Shown here one piece after another: positions 18,819 through 28,511 of a DNA stretch of 64,000 nt. A program made the translations under genes and the position numbers. The notes beneath the pieces were generated by a model. It made no database searches, was not told where the DNA came from, and saw nothing but the letters and a program-made list of their open reading frames with translations. The DNA is from Deltaproteobacteria bacterium (GTDB lineage: Bacteria; Bdellovibrionota; Bdellovibrionia; Bdellovibrionales; Bdellovibrionaceae). How positions within the stretch are numbered: position 1 is the first letter of the stretch; the number at the start of each line of letters is the position of its first letter. The stretch covers positions 248,001 to 312,000 of the forward strand of contig JAFLCC010000002.1 in assembly GCA_017302835.1 (NCBI GenBank), in the 5' to 3' direction.

Positions 18819-19904
18819 GTGAACCAAAAATGTTTTTCTAATTTCAAAAATCGACTAGGCAAAAATGTCCAACTTATATTTAGACAATTCCTATGCATTT
18901 TTATTTTTTGGTTAATTCCCATTAGTTTTGCAAACACCACTGTGATGACTTCAGATAAAAACTTATCCAAGAATTCTGAGAAATCTTCCACTCAAGAAAA
19001 GGAGAATTGTCATTTTATTCCTCCGAATAAACTCAGATTTCCAATTAGATCATTTGGACAAATGTCAGAAAAAACGTTTAACCAAGTTATTCACGCGGTA
19101 GAAGAAGTGTATGATCCTATTTTTAGACAAATGGGGCAGGGACGATTTCATATTAGAAATTTATGGACTGACGACACCGTTAACGCCGTGGCCTTTATTT
19201 GTGATCCAGCTCAATTATTAAATAACTCGGCCTCTGATGAAAACACCAAGGCGATGAAAGAAAAGTGTTCGAGTTTATTATATACAGCTCCCAACGTGAC
19301 AGTAAGAACAAGAGTTGTTGAAATGTACGGAGGCCTAGCGAGACACCCATTAATGACAGCCGAAGGTTTGCTTTTAGTTGCATGCCATGAAATTGGCCAT
19401 CACCTTGGTGGAGCCCCTTTATACTCGGGTAGCAATCTTTCAACGGAAGGCCAATCGGATTATTTTTCTACAGCAAAATGTGCCAAAACGATCCTTTCTA
19501 AAGTGCCTAATAATGAGGGCTGGATTCAAGTGGCCAATATTCCCCTCGAGGTACGTACTTCTTGTCAGAATGCTTTTCCGAATAATCTTTTACGTGCAGC
19601 CGTTTGCATGAGATCTTCCATGGCAGGATTATCGCTAGCAAGGGTTTTGGCTTCTTTTAGTAGTGATTGGAGACAAATAGATTTTTCAAGAACAAATAAA
19701 ATTAAAGTGAATGAAACTTTCCAAGGTCATCCAGAAGCTCAATGTCGGTTAGATACTCTTTATGCGGGAGCGCTCTGTAATGTTTCTGAAGATATTCCTT
19801 TTAGCCTGCGAGACCCAAGAGCTGGGGCTTGTCTGTTACAACGAAATCAATTTCGAAGCGCAAGACCCAGCTGCTGGTATAAGGATCCATTGGTTAGATT
19901 TTAA
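18819..19904 (+). CDS. Secreted HExxH metalloprotease-like protein
   Basis: A 361-residue protein when started at GTG 18819, which has GGGGGA five bases upstream. An in-frame ATG at 18738 would put 27 poor-quality residues before the signal peptide. The hydrophobic core is 'FLCIFIFWLIPISFA'. The mature protein contains 'LVACHEIGHHLGG', an HExxH zinc site near residue 188, followed by 'STEGQSDYFS', which could supply the third ligand. It has about ten cysteines in the second half, which suits an exported, disulfide-bonded enzyme. I do not know the exact peptidase family; the third-ligand histidine of metzincins is absent. It is convergent with a subtilisin-type gene 13 bases away. Confidence 0.75.
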   Translation: MNQKCFSNFKNRLGKNVQLIFRQFLCIFIFWLIPISFANTTVMTSDKNLSKNSEKSSTQEKENCHFIPPNKLRFPIRSFGQMSEKTFNQVIHAVEEVYDPIFRQMGQGRFHIRNLWTDDTVNAVAFICDPAQLLNNSASDENTKAMKEKCSSLLYTAPNVTVRTRVVEMYGGLARHPLMTAEGLLLVACHEIGHHLGGAPLYSGSNLSTEGQSDYFSTAKCAKTILSKVPNNEGWIQVANIPLEVRTSCQNAFPNNLLRAAVCMRSSMAGLSLARVLASFSSDWRQIDFSRTNKIKVNETFQGHPEAQCRLDTLYAGALCNVSEDIPFSLRDPRAGACLLQRNQFRSARPSCWYKDPLVRF

Positions 19905-19917
19905 TCACGAAAGAAAT

Positions 19918-21429
19918 CTATTTCATTAAGTTGATAAGATTTAATTTTCCTTCGCTTTTAATCTTATTTTCCAAGGAAGGTATTTTTACGGCTGAAGCTA
20001 AAATGGCTTCTTTAACTTCACTAGCAGTTTTTTCAGGATGCATCGACCAATAGAGGGCGGCAGCTCCAGAAACATGGGGAGCTGCCATGCTGGTTCCCTC
20101 CCAATTAGCTAAAAAAGGAATCACCTTATCCGCATAACTTCCGCCAACAATCGTGCTTAAAATTTTGACTCCGGGAGCGGCAATGTGAACCGTTTCTTTT
20201 CCCCAGTTTGAAAAACCACCTAGATTATTTTCGCTATCAATGGCAGCAACGCTGATAATATTACTGTATTTGTAACTTGCGGGATAGCCAGGTCGAGAAT
20301 CTGTATCATTATCATAACCTTTTCCGGCATGGCCATTTCCTGCGGCAGCAATAAATAAAACGCCTTTGGCCTCCGCGTAGGCAATTATTTCTTTTAAGGC
20401 TCTGTTTTCGGTGTCTTCCCCGGGATTTTCTCCTTCAGAACCCCAAGAATTATTCAAGATTTTGGCGCCATTATCAACGGCATATTTAATGGCTTTGATG
20501 GCAGCGGAAGTTGTGCCTCCACGATTGCCGATAAAACGCAAAGCCATAATCTGAGCATTGGGGGCAACTCCCGAAATGCCAAGACCATTGTTTCCTCTAG
20601 CGGCAATGTTTCCCGCGCAATGAGTTCCATGGCCAGGATTTCCACCACCGAGAAGCAATTGCCAAGCGGGCACGGCAAGGTCATAAGGAAAAGCGTCATT
20701 ACTTAAAAAATCATAGCCAACAACATCATCGATATAACCATTTCCATCATCGTCAATTTTATTAGTTGATTTATTTTTCCCAGAAGCATCTAGTCCTGTT
20801 TCTCCGGGATTTCTCCACATGTTGGGGTTCAGATCTGGATGGGTGTAATCCACCCCTGTATCTATCACGGCCACAATAATAGGAGTTTGTTGATTCATTT
20901 GAGTTGTTTGGATTTGCTTCCAAACTTGGGGGCCACCCATGTCGAGCATTCCCCATTGGCTAGCTAGCATGGGATCGGGGTTGGTTTTTTGAGGAAGAGC
21001 TTCACTGATTTTAGGATTATCAGAGTACTTGGAGCTAGCCATGATTTGTTGATTCTGTTGAAGGTAGGTTAAGTAATCAGCTCGCTCCTTAGGATTGTTG
21101 AGTTGGTAATCTTCGATTAAATTAATTTTAAAATCAGGTTGGATGTATTCAATTTCTTTTTTCTGCATTTGCAGAATGCGGTTCATATTTTGCGGATTTC
21201 CAGAAATTTTAACCCATTCAGGAGTTAAAGCTTCCACTTTTTGAGTCGAGTTTGATAAAAATGTTTTAGCATTCTCCATTTTTTTGATCGCTCTGAGTTG
21301 AAGTTCTGGAGTTTTGTATTTAATTAAAAAGGCTGATTCCTCTATATCAGATTCGCTCCCTTGAGACAGAGTCGAAAATAAAAGTGAAAAAATCAGTAAA
21401 GCTAAAGGGTAGATTTTTAAAATAGCCAT
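19918..21429 (-). CDS. Secreted subtilisin-like serine protease (S8)
   Basis: A 503-residue protein. The start ATG at 21429 has AAGGAG just upstream; an earlier ATG would add 26 residues before the signal. The signal peptide is 'ILKIYPLALLIFSLLFSTLSQG'. Residues 30-110 look like an I9-type propeptide (includes 'MQKKEIEYIQPDFKINLIED'). The catalytic triad is clear: Asp in 'VAVIDTGVDYTHPDLN', His in 'NPGHGTHCAGNIA', Ser in 'WEGTSMAAPHVSGAAALYW'. The oxyanion Asn is in 'AAAGNGHAGKG'. The enzyme is probably secreted and self-processed. No C-terminal anchor is seen. It diverges from nuoB. Confidence 0.95.
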   Translation of the reverse strand: MAILKIYPLALLIFSLLFSTLSQGSESDIEESAFLIKYKTPELQLRAIKKMENAKTFLSNSTQKVEALTPEWVKISGNPQNMNRILQMQKKEIEYIQPDFKINLIEDYQLNNPKERADYLTYLQQNQQIMASSKYSDNPKISEALPQKTNPDPMLASQWGMLDMGGPQVWKQIQTTQMNQQTPIIVAVIDTGVDYTHPDLNPNMWRNPGETGLDASGKNKSTNKIDDDGNGYIDDVVGYDFLSNDAFPYDLAVPAWQLLLGGGNPGHGTHCAGNIAARGNNGLGISGVAPNAQIMALRFIGNRGGTTSAAIKAIKYAVDNGAKILNNSWGSEGENPGEDTENRALKEIIAYAEAKGVLFIAAAGNGHAGKGYDNDTDSRPGYPASYKYSNIISVAAIDSENNLGGFSNWGKETVHIAAPGVKILSTIVGGSYADKVIPFLANWEGTSMAAPHVSGAAALYWSMHPEKTASEVKEAILASAVKIPSLENKIKSEGKLNLINLMK

Positions 21430-21580
21430 GAAAACTCCTTTTTTCCCCAAGAATTGATCTTGGAATGATTGTCTAAGATTAGAGCAAAGTTTTAGATGTG
21501 AAGACAAGAAAATATTAGAGTTGTCATCATTATAAAATTAAAGTAACCATTAAGTATTCAGAAAAAAAAGAGGTTTTCAA

Positions 21581-22153
21581 ATGAGTCAGAAAAGTGTTGA
21601 GGATTTATCGCGGTCATTTGCCTTTACATCAAAACTGGATTCTCTCGTAGCTTGGGGTCGCAAGAATGCACTATGGCCTTTGCCCTACGGAACGGCGTGT
21701 TGTGGGATAGAGCTGATGAGTGTGATGGGGCCACGTTACGATCTTGCACGGTTTGGCGCAGAGGTGGTTCGATTTTCCCCTCGTCAAGCAGATTTGCTTC
21801 TTGTTGCTGGAACTATTACCGAGAAAATGGCGCCGGTTCTGGTTAGAATTTATGAACAAATGCTGGAGCCAAAGTATGTTCTTTCCATGGGGGCTTGTGC
21901 GAGCTCTGGCGGTTTTTACCGAGCTTATCATGTGCTTCAAGGTTGTGATAAAGTCATACCTGTGGATGTTTATGTTCCTGGGTGTCCTCCCGCTCCCGAA
22001 GCTGTATTGGATGGAATTATGTTGTTGCAAAGGATGATTGCCACCAATCAACCGCGTCCATGGAGAGATCATTGGAAAAACCCGTATACTGGAAAATCTC
22101 TGGATCTTCCCGCAAGTTCTTTGGATCAACCTCGAATTGTAGATGGAAAATAA
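21581..22153 (+). CDS. nuoB: NADH-quinone oxidoreductase subunit B
   Basis: A 190-residue protein carrying the N2 iron-sulfur cluster. The cysteines are in '[10 protein letters not shown]' (adjacent pair near residues 40-41), '[10 protein letters not shown]' and '[10 protein letters not shown]'. The flanking phrase '[25 protein letters not shown]' is diagnostic of NuoB. It lies at the quinone end of the peripheral arm. It is the first gene of a tight nuo operon. No nuoA precedes it; the upstream neighbour is the divergent protease. AGAGG lies upstream of the ATG. Confidence 0.97.
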   Translation: MSQKSVEDLSRSFAFTSKLDSLVAWGRKNALWPLPYGTACCGIELMSVMGPRYDLARFGAEVVRFSPRQADLLLVAGTITEKMAPVLVRIYEQMLEPKYVLSMGACASSGGFYRAYHVLQGCDKVIPVDVYVPGCPPAPEAVLDGIMLLQRMIATNQPRPWRDHWKNPYTGKSLDLPASSLDQPRIVDGK

Positions 22154-23849
22154 AATGACTAAAATTGATGAATTAAAACAAGAATTAGAAAAACACTTTC
22201 AAGCCCAGGCTCAAAATCAAAATTTTAAATTTTCCAACTCTGTTGGCGATGATGTCATTGAGGTTCCAAAGGAAGAATTAATTGCCGTTTTAATTCATTT
22301 GAAATCAGTTCATCGCTTTGATTTTTTAATGGATATATGTGGTGTTGACTTTCCAAATCGTGAGAAAAGATTTGAAGTTGTCTATCATTTGTTTTCCTCA
22401 AAAGATTCTTCAAGGTTGCGATTAAAAACTCAAGTTGCAGAAGGCGAAGCTGTTGAAACAGCTACGTCTATTTGGAAAGGTGCTGACTGGTTTGAAAGAG
22501 AAGCTTATGATATGTTTGGGATTCGTTTTGATAAGCACCCCAATTTAAGAAAAATTTTGACCCACCATCAGTTTGTGGGACACCCTTTAAGAAAAGATTA
22601 TGAAGCTGATCATCAACAGCACTGTACTGAAACCTTGCCCATTTTCTTTAACAATGAGGGAAGCAGCCGTGGGGATGTTTTAAATGAAAATCTTGTCCCC
22701 TTAAATATTGGTCCCTCTCATCCCGCAATGCATGGGACATTAAGGGTTATGGTTGAGTTAGATGGCGAAACCGTTGTCAGAGCCAATTGCGAAATTGGTT
22801 ACCTTCATCGCTGCTTTGAGAAAATGGCAGAGACTCATCCCTATAATCAAGTCATTCCCTATACCGATAGGCTAAATTATTGTTCGGCGCCAATGAATAA
22901 TGTGGGTTATTGCAAAGCTGTTGAAAGACTTTTAGGCGTTGAAATTCCAGCCAAAGCCCAAGCCATGAGGGTCATTCTTTGTGAGCTTTCAAGAATTATT
23001 GATCACATTATTGCTGTAGGAACGGGGGGCGTGGATTTAGGAGCTTTAACCGCTTTCTTTCATTTGTTTTCCTATCGCGAGAAAGTTTATACTTTATTTG
23101 AAAAACTTTGTGGGGCTCGTCTGACGGTCTCTATGACCCGAGTGGGAGGAATGGCTCAAGATGCACCCGAGGGCTGGTTCGATGATGTGATGGCCTTTTG
23201 TAAAGAAATGAGTGCTGGGGTTGATGAGATCTCACGGCTCATGATCGATAATAAAATTTTTATTAAAAGAACTCAAGGGATCAGTCCGGTATCAGCGGCT
23301 GATGCGATCAATTGGGGTTACACAGGACCATTGCTCAGAGCCAGTGGTGTGAACTTAGATTTAAGAAAAGCGACCCCTTATTATGGTTATGATGGATTAA
23401 ATTTTGATGTGCCCATTGGGACTAATGGTGATATTTTTGATCGTTATTTAGTTCGTATTGAAGAGATGAGGCAGAGTATTCGAATTATTGAACAGGTGTG
23501 TAAGAATGTTCCTGGTGGTGATTTTACTCTTCGGGATAAGAGTCTTGTCCTTCCAGAAAAAAAAGATGTTTATGGAAATATTGAAGGATTAATGAATCAC
23601 TTCATGTTGGTGATTAAAGGCCTGCGACCTCCAGTTGGGGAGGTTTACGATGCCACAGAAGCAGCTAATGGAGAATTGGGATTTTATTTAGTCAGTGATG
23701 GTTCTGCGAATCCTTATCGGTTAAAAGTGAGACCTCCTTGCTTTGCCATTTATCAGTCTTTTCCAACGGTAGTGAAGGGATCCATGTTGGCAGATGCCAT
23801 TGCCACGGTGGCAAGTATGAATGTCATTGCCGGCGAGCTTGATAGGTAA
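22143..23849 (+). CDS. nuoCD: NADH-quinone oxidoreductase subunits C and D fused
   Basis: A 568-residue fusion. Residues 1-180 are NuoC (30 kDa): '[20 protein letters not shown]' and '[24 protein letters not shown]'. Residues about 185-568 are NuoD (49 kDa): '[15 protein letters not shown]', '[12 protein letters not shown]', '[12 protein letters not shown]' and the typical ending '[13 protein letters not shown]'. NuoD helps build the quinone pocket. The linker between the parts is short. The ATG at 22143 lies inside the end of nuoB; a second ATG at 22155 directly after the nuoB stop is also possible. NuoC/D fusions are known in gamma-proteobacteria and some other lineages. Confidence 0.96.
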   Translation: MENKMTKIDELKQELEKHFQAQAQNQNFKFSNSVGDDVIEVPKEELIAVLIHLKSVHRFDFLMDICGVDFPNREKRFEVVYHLFSSKDSSRLRLKTQVAEGEAVETATSIWKGADWFEREAYDMFGIRFDKHPNLRKILTHHQFVGHPLRKDYEADHQQHCTETLPIFFNNEGSSRGDVLNENLVPLNIGPSHPAMHGTLRVMVELDGETVVRANCEIGYLHRCFEKMAETHPYNQVIPYTDRLNYCSAPMNNVGYCKAVERLLGVEIPAKAQAMRVILCELSRIIDHIIAVGTGGVDLGALTAFFHLFSYREKVYTLFEKLCGARLTVSMTRVGGMAQDAPEGWFDDVMAFCKEMSAGVDEISRLMIDNKIFIKRTQGISPVSAADAINWGYTGPLLRASGVNLDLRKATPYYGYDGLNFDVPIGTNGDIFDRYLVRIEEMRQSIRIIEQVCKNVPGGDFTLRDKSLVLPEKKDVYGNIEGLMNHFMLVIKGLRPPVGEVYDATEAANGELGFYLVSDGSANPYRLKVRPPCFAIYQSFPTVVKGSMLADAIATVASMNVIAGELDR

Positions 23850-23882
23850 GCTCAAGCCAAAGAAAGAGTCAGAGGAGATAAA

Positions 23883-24404
23883 ATGTCAGAAGTAAATGAA
23901 GTTAATGAAGCTCATGAAATTGTTAAAGAGGCTTTCAAATTATCTGAAGAAGGATTAGCTGAAGTTCAAAAGGAATTGAAACGATATGAGACCAAAGAGT
24001 CGGCGATTATTCCAGCTCTTTATGTGGCACAAAAAGAAAATAAAGGATTTATCACTACGGAAATTATTCATTATTTAGCAGAAGTTATGGAACTCCCTTC
24101 GAGCCGTATCAATGAAGTTTTCAAGTTCTATACCATGTTTAATCAAAAATCTGTCGGAAAGTATCATGTTCAAGTCTGTACAAATATTTCTTGTTCCCTA
24201 GAGGGAGGGCGTGAACTGGCGGATCATATTTGTCATCAATTAGGCGTGAAGTATGATGAAGTGACAAAGGATGGAAGATTTTCTGTTTCCAAAGTGGAAT
24301 GTCTTGGATCTTGTGGAACGGCTCCGATGATGCAAGTGAATGAAAAATATTTTGAAAAACTAACGCCAGAGTCTGCAATGAATATTTTGAGAGGGATAAA
24401 ATAA
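23883..24404 (+). CDS. nuoE: NADH-quinone oxidoreductase subunit E
   Basis: A 173-residue protein with a thioredoxin-like [2Fe-2S] domain. The cluster cysteines are in 'QVCTNISCSLEGG' (C-x4-C) and 'VECLGSCGTAP' (C-x3-C), the normal spacing for NuoE. The N-terminal 30 residues are acidic (EVNEVNEAHE...). It binds NuoF at the NADH end of the peripheral arm. GAGGAG precedes the ATG by a few bases. Its stop codon overlaps the nuoF ATG by one base (TAATG). Confidence 0.95.
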   Translation: MSEVNEVNEAHEIVKEAFKLSEEGLAEVQKELKRYETKESAIIPALYVAQKENKGFITTEIIHYLAEVMELPSSRINEVFKFYTMFNQKSVGKYHVQVCTNISCSLEGGRELADHICHQLGVKYDEVTKDGRFSVSKVECLGSCGTAPMMQVNEKYFEKLTPESAMNILRGIK

Positions 24405-25693
24405 TGGAAGTGAAATATTTAACTGAATTTTATCATCTGGATGAATTTCGATATCTTGAGGGTTATAAAAAAAATGGTGGCTATGTCCAGCTGGAAAAAG
24501 CCTTGAAAATGCAACCTCAACAAATTGTTGATGAAGTCAAAGCCAGTGGTTTACGAGGCCGCGGTGGCGCGGGGTTCTCCACGGGTATGAAGTGGAGTTT
24601 TTTACCTAAAAATAATGAACCTAGATATTTGATTTGTAATGCCGACGAAGGGGAACCAGGAACTTTTAAAGACAGACTGATGATGGAAAGAGCTCCCCAT
24701 CAATTGATTGAGGGGATGATCATATCGGCTTTTGCCGTCAATTCTAAGAAAAGTTATATTTATGTGCGTGGGGAGTATGACTTTCCTATTAAGGTTCTCG
24801 AGCAGGCAGTCCAAGAAGCCTATAAGGCAGGGTATCTTGGAAAAAACATATTAGGTTCAGGATTTGACCACGATTTAGATGTCTATCGTGGAGCTGGAGC
24901 TTATATTTGTGGAGAAGAAACGGGGTTGATTTCCTCTTTAGAAGGACTAAAGGGACAACCCAAGTTAAAGCCTCCGTTTCCAGCGATACAAGGCTATCTC
25001 AGAAAGCCAACGGTTGTAAACAATGTGGAAACTTTAGCTGCTGTGAAATATATTATTCGTGATGGAGCCCAAGGCTACAGAAAGTTCGGTACCGAAAAAG
25101 CTCCAGGAACGAAATTATTTTCTTTAAGTGGTAATGTGAAAACTCCCGGAAATTATGAAGTCCCTTTGGGGTATTCATTGATGGATTTAATTATGAAAGA
25201 AGGAAGTGGAATGAAGGTTGGCAGAAAGCTCAAAGCCGTTATCCCTGGAGGATCTTCGGCGCCTGTCTTAACCGCCGAAGAGGTCGCAAAAGCCACTTTA
25301 GATTACGAGTGCTTGGCAGGAATGGGTACCATGCTGGGGTCTGGAGCCGTTATCGTGATTGATGATTCTCAATGTATGGTGGATATGTTAGGAGTTCTAA
25401 TGCATTTTTATCATCATGAATCCTGTGGCCAGTGCACTCCCTGCAGAGAGGGAACAGGATGGTTGAATAAAATTGTTCATTCTATTTTAGAAGGACGAGG
25501 ACGATTGCAAGACATCGATTTATTAATCAAAGTGGCTGATAACATGAAAGGTCGAACCATTTGTGCTTTATCCGATGCTGCGGCCTTACCCGTATTGAGT
25601 TTTGTATCAAAGTTTAGAGAAGAATTTGAATTTTATGTTCGTGAAGGACGTTCCAAAGTGAGAGGAAACTTCTATGCCCAAATGCACCATTAA
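24404..25693 (+). CDS. nuoF: NADH-quinone oxidoreductase subunit F (NADH/FMN site)
   Basis: A 429-residue flavoprotein. 'GLRGRGGAGFSTGMKWSF' near residues 50-67 is the FMN/NADH glycine-rich loop. 'NADEGEPGTFKDR' follows. 'RGAGAYICGEETGLISSLEG' is the second nucleotide loop. The N3 [4Fe-4S] motif is 'ESCGQCTPCREGT', near residue 347, with its fourth Cys in 'TICALSDAAALP'. It takes electrons from NADH. It overlaps nuoG by 20 bases. All key residues are present. Confidence 0.97.
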   Translation: MEVKYLTEFYHLDEFRYLEGYKKNGGYVQLEKALKMQPQQIVDEVKASGLRGRGGAGFSTGMKWSFLPKNNEPRYLICNADEGEPGTFKDRLMMERAPHQLIEGMIISAFAVNSKKSYIYVRGEYDFPIKVLEQAVQEAYKAGYLGKNILGSGFDHDLDVYRGAGAYICGEETGLISSLEGLKGQPKLKPPFPAIQGYLRKPTVVNNVETLAAVKYIIRDGAQGYRKFGTEKAPGTKLFSLSGNVKTPGNYEVPLGYSLMDLIMKEGSGMKVGRKLKAVIPGGSSAPVLTAEEVAKATLDYECLAGMGTMLGSGAVIVIDDSQCMVDMLGVLMHFYHHESCGQCTPCREGTGWLNKIVHSILEGRGRLQDIDLLIKVADNMKGRTICALSDAAALPVLSFVSKFREEFEFYVREGRSKVRGNFYAQMHH

Positions 25694-27257
25694 CGGAAAA
25701 GAAGTCGAAGTCAAAGACGGTCAAACTATTATGGAGGCTTTTCATAAAGCCGGTGAGCCTATTGCTCATTATTGTTATCATCCTGGATTGAGTGTCGCAG
25801 GTGTCTGTCGTCTTTGTATTTGTGATATCGAAGGAAATCCAAGACCTCAGATAGCTTGCAATACGGCCGTTGCCGAGGGGATGAAAGTTTCGACCAAGTC
25901 AGAAAAAATCAAGGATGGCGTGAAATGGGTTCTAGATTTTCATTTGATCAATCATCCTTTGGATTGCCCAGTCTGCGATCAAGCTGGTGAGTGCGGTTTG
26001 CAAGAACAATACATGGAATTTGGAAAATACGATCCCGAAATGGCAGAAAGAAAAGTAAAAAAGCACAAGGTGGTTGATTTAGGTCCTACAGTGGTTTTGG
26101 ATTCGGAAAGGTGCATTTTGTGCTCTCGTTGTGTTCGCTTTACTGAAGAAGTGTCAAAGACGAATGAGTTAGGTATTTACAACCGGGGCGATCGTTCAGA
26201 AATTGGCTGTGTAGAAGGAAAAATACTTGATAACAAATACTCTTTAAACACCGTGGATATTTGTCCGGTAGGCGCTCTGACCTCTAAAGATTTTAGATTT
26301 AAGCAACGGGTGTGGTACCTAAAAGATTCTGAGACCGTATGTAATGGCTGTTCCACTGGATGCAATGTGAAGGTTTATTTCAATAAAGAAGGTATGTTTC
26401 GAGTTAAACCTGTTTACAATGAAAAGGTGAATGGCCATTGGATGTGCGATGATGGACGTCAAATCTATCAATTTGCAAATAAAGAATTTCGTTTTCAGAA
26501 AGCTCTAAAGAAAGATTCATCTGGACAACAAGAGATGCTGCCTGGAGCACTGGCTAAAGAGCTCCACGAAGTTGTTAAGCGTGGAAAGGATCAGACGGCA
26601 GTGGTTCTTACGGGTCAGTACACTTCAGAAGAGTATGACTCTTTTATAGGAACTTTGAGTAAAGAATTTGGTATTAAAAAGTTTTTTCATTGGGATAATT
26701 GCCTTGAGCAAAGGAATGATTTTGATGGCTTGTTGATTCGTGGAGATAAGAATCCAAATACCAAGGGCTTAGAGAAAATTTTTGAAAAATACCAGATAAA
26801 GACAGAATGGGTTGATCTCGAAAAGGGGATCTCCTCTAAGGCGATAAAAAATCTAATCGTTGCAGGACCAGAAAATGCCTCTGTTTTTAACGATATGGAT
26901 GCCAAATTAAAACTGTATGAAAAGGCAGAAAATTTAATCTGGCTGGGGTCTGCAAAAATTGAAGCTTTATTGAGTTTAAAAAATAATCTTTTTGTTATTC
27001 CTCTGAAGTCCTTTGTTGAAAAAGAGGGAACATTTATTAATCATGCAGGTTTAGAGCAAAAATTTAAAAAAGCGACCACCATTTTACATGAATGTTTAAC
27101 CTTGACGGAAGTAGCTATTTTGTTTGCTGGGAAAAATTTGATGATGCCCTATTCACAAGAAAAGCCAGATTTTGTTGAATCGCAAAGAAGAAAAGATCAG
27201 GTTCTTTTAGAAAATAGAAAGAAAAACGAATTTGTATTCAAGCGAGGAACACTATGA
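25674..27257 (+). CDS. nuoG: NADH-quinone oxidoreductase subunit G, short form
   Basis: A 527-residue protein. The N-terminal [2Fe-2S] site is 'HYCYHPGLSVAGVCRLC'. A His/Cys [4Fe-4S] site is 'HPLDCPVCDQAGECGL', a further [4Fe-4S] is 'CILCSRCVRF', and an oxidoreductase-type site 'VCNGCSTGCNVK' starts near residue 221. The remaining 300 residues are much shorter than the molybdopterin-like half of the 900-residue enterobacterial NuoG; they keep only a reduced version of that domain. It overlaps nuoF by 20 bases and nuoI by 4. There is no nuoH between G and I, as is common elsewhere. Confidence 0.93.
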   Translation: MPKCTINGKEVEVKDGQTIMEAFHKAGEPIAHYCYHPGLSVAGVCRLCICDIEGNPRPQIACNTAVAEGMKVSTKSEKIKDGVKWVLDFHLINHPLDCPVCDQAGECGLQEQYMEFGKYDPEMAERKVKKHKVVDLGPTVVLDSERCILCSRCVRFTEEVSKTNELGIYNRGDRSEIGCVEGKILDNKYSLNTVDICPVGALTSKDFRFKQRVWYLKDSETVCNGCSTGCNVKVYFNKEGMFRVKPVYNEKVNGHWMCDDGRQIYQFANKEFRFQKALKKDSSGQQEMLPGALAKELHEVVKRGKDQTAVVLTGQYTSEEYDSFIGTLSKEFGIKKFFHWDNCLEQRNDFDGLLIRGDKNPNTKGLEKIFEKYQIKTEWVDLEKGISSKAIKNLIVAGPENASVFNDMDAKLKLYEKAENLIWLGSAKIEALLSLKNNLFVIPLKSFVEKEGTFINHAGLEQKFKKATTILHECLTLTEVAILFAGKNLMMPYSQEKPDFVESQRRKDQVLLENRKKNEFVFKRGTL

Positions 27258-27778
27258 GCATAGTTCAGAAGTCTGCAACTCAAGAAAAGTGGTATCTTCC
27301 TGGAATTCTAGGAGGCTTGGGAATTACTATCAGGCATTTACTGAAAAATCTGATCTCTCGAAAAAACATGCCTACAGTAAATTATCCGGAAGAAAAGTAT
27401 GAATACAGTTCTCGGTTTAAGGGGAATCATATTTTAACTGTGAAAAAAGATGGTCATATTCGGTGCACGGCCTGCATGTTATGTGCAACAAATTGTCCCG
27501 CTGAATGTATTAAAATTACAGCCAGTGAAAATCCAGATCCTAAAGTTGAAAAATTCCCAATCAGCTATGAAATTGATATTTTAAGATGTGTATTTTGTGG
27601 CTATTGTGAAGAAGCTTGCCCTGTTGATGCCATACGCCTAGGTCCAGAGTGGCAAACCCCAGCGCTTAATGGAAAGAATTTCACCTACGATATTAATCAT
27701 TTAGCCTATCGACCAACTCTTAAAGGCGGAATTCAATCCCACGTTGACGATGAAGAACGCCACAAAGAAGGAATATAA
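27254..27778 (+). CDS. nuoI: NADH-quinone oxidoreductase subunit I
   Basis: A 174-residue protein with two [4Fe-4S] ferredoxin motifs, 'CTACMLCATNCP' and 'CVFCGYCEEACP', that pass electrons to NuoB. The N-terminal helix 'GGLGITIRHLLKNLISRKNMPTVNYP' is the usual membrane-surface anchor. It ends the nuo operon. The next gene is convergent 3 bases away, so subunits A, H, J-N are not in this transcript. Confidence 0.96.
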   Translation: MSIVQKSATQEKWYLPGILGGLGITIRHLLKNLISRKNMPTVNYPEEKYEYSSRFKGNHILTVKKDGHIRCTACMLCATNCPAECIKITASENPDPKVEKFPISYEIDILRCVFCGYCEEACPVDAIRLGPEWQTPALNGKNFTYDINHLAYRPTLKGGIQSHVDDEERHKEGI

Positions 27779-27781
27779 AAT

Positions 27782-28396
27782 TTAGATACCAAAACCAAAC
27801 ATGATTTTAGCGTAAGTGCCGCTCATATCCAAATCAGGATTCGAAGTGATGAGGCCTTTTGAATCTTTTAATGTATTCCATTTTAGATTTTGATAACCAG
27901 CCTCAGCTCCAATGACAAAGCTCAATAACTTCACTCCAGCTTCTAACCCTACAGAATAGGAACTTGCAGAGTCTGGGGTTAAATCTGCAGAGAGGCTTGT
28001 ATTTGAGTCCGTCCATTTAATGTTATTAGAATGAGAAAGTCCAATAGTGGCTATGGGTCCAAGATAGATAAGAGTATTGATCAGTCTGAAATTAACAACT
28101 AAAGAAGTGCGGGTAATTTGAGATTTATACTCTAGGCCGTTTGAGCTTGCTGTGAATCCTAAATTTTCATATCTTAAACCGCCTCCTAGACCTATGATAG
28201 GAACGATAAAGATAGCGTCAATTCCAAGACCCATATTGGGGACAATGGAAGGTACGGCTGTGGTTCCAGCGGGATCATAAATACTGGCTAAATTTGGATT
28301 ACTTCCAAGTAAGCCGTAACTAAGTCGAGCCTCAACAAGTGCATGAGCAGAATGTACAGAAAAAACGGTCAATAAAAGAATTAGAATCTTTGTCAT
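27782..28396 (-). CDS. Outer-membrane beta-barrel protein
   Basis: A 204-residue protein with signal peptide 'ILILLLTVFSVHSAHA' and GGAGG seven bases before the ATG (28396). The mature chain is a run of alternating amphipathic strands rich in Gly, Ser, Asn and Tyr ('GLGGGLRYENLGF', 'SYSVGLEAGVKLLS', 'GAEAGYQNLKW'). It ends 'YAKIMFGFGI', with a hydrophobic C-terminal strand typical of BAM substrates. It resembles small eight-stranded barrels of the OmpW/OmpA-like type in general form; the exact family is not clear. It is convergent with nuoI. Confidence 0.75.
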   Translation of the reverse strand: MTKILILLLTVFSVHSAHALVEARLSYGLLGSNPNLASIYDPAGTTAVPSIVPNMGLGIDAIFIVPIIGLGGGLRYENLGFTASSNGLEYKSQITRTSLVVNFRLINTLIYLGPIATIGLSHSNNIKWTDSNTSLSADLTPDSASSYSVGLEAGVKLLSFVIGAEAGYQNLKWNTLKDSKGLITSNPDLDMSGTYAKIMFGFGI

Positions 28397-28511
28397 AGAG
28401 CCTCCTTAAAAAATTAAATTTTAATCGACATCGACAGGATAGACCTTTGTTGGAGTAGGAACAACTTTTTTTATGGATAAATAGAGCGAATTCAGGTCTA
28501 ATATCTTGAAT

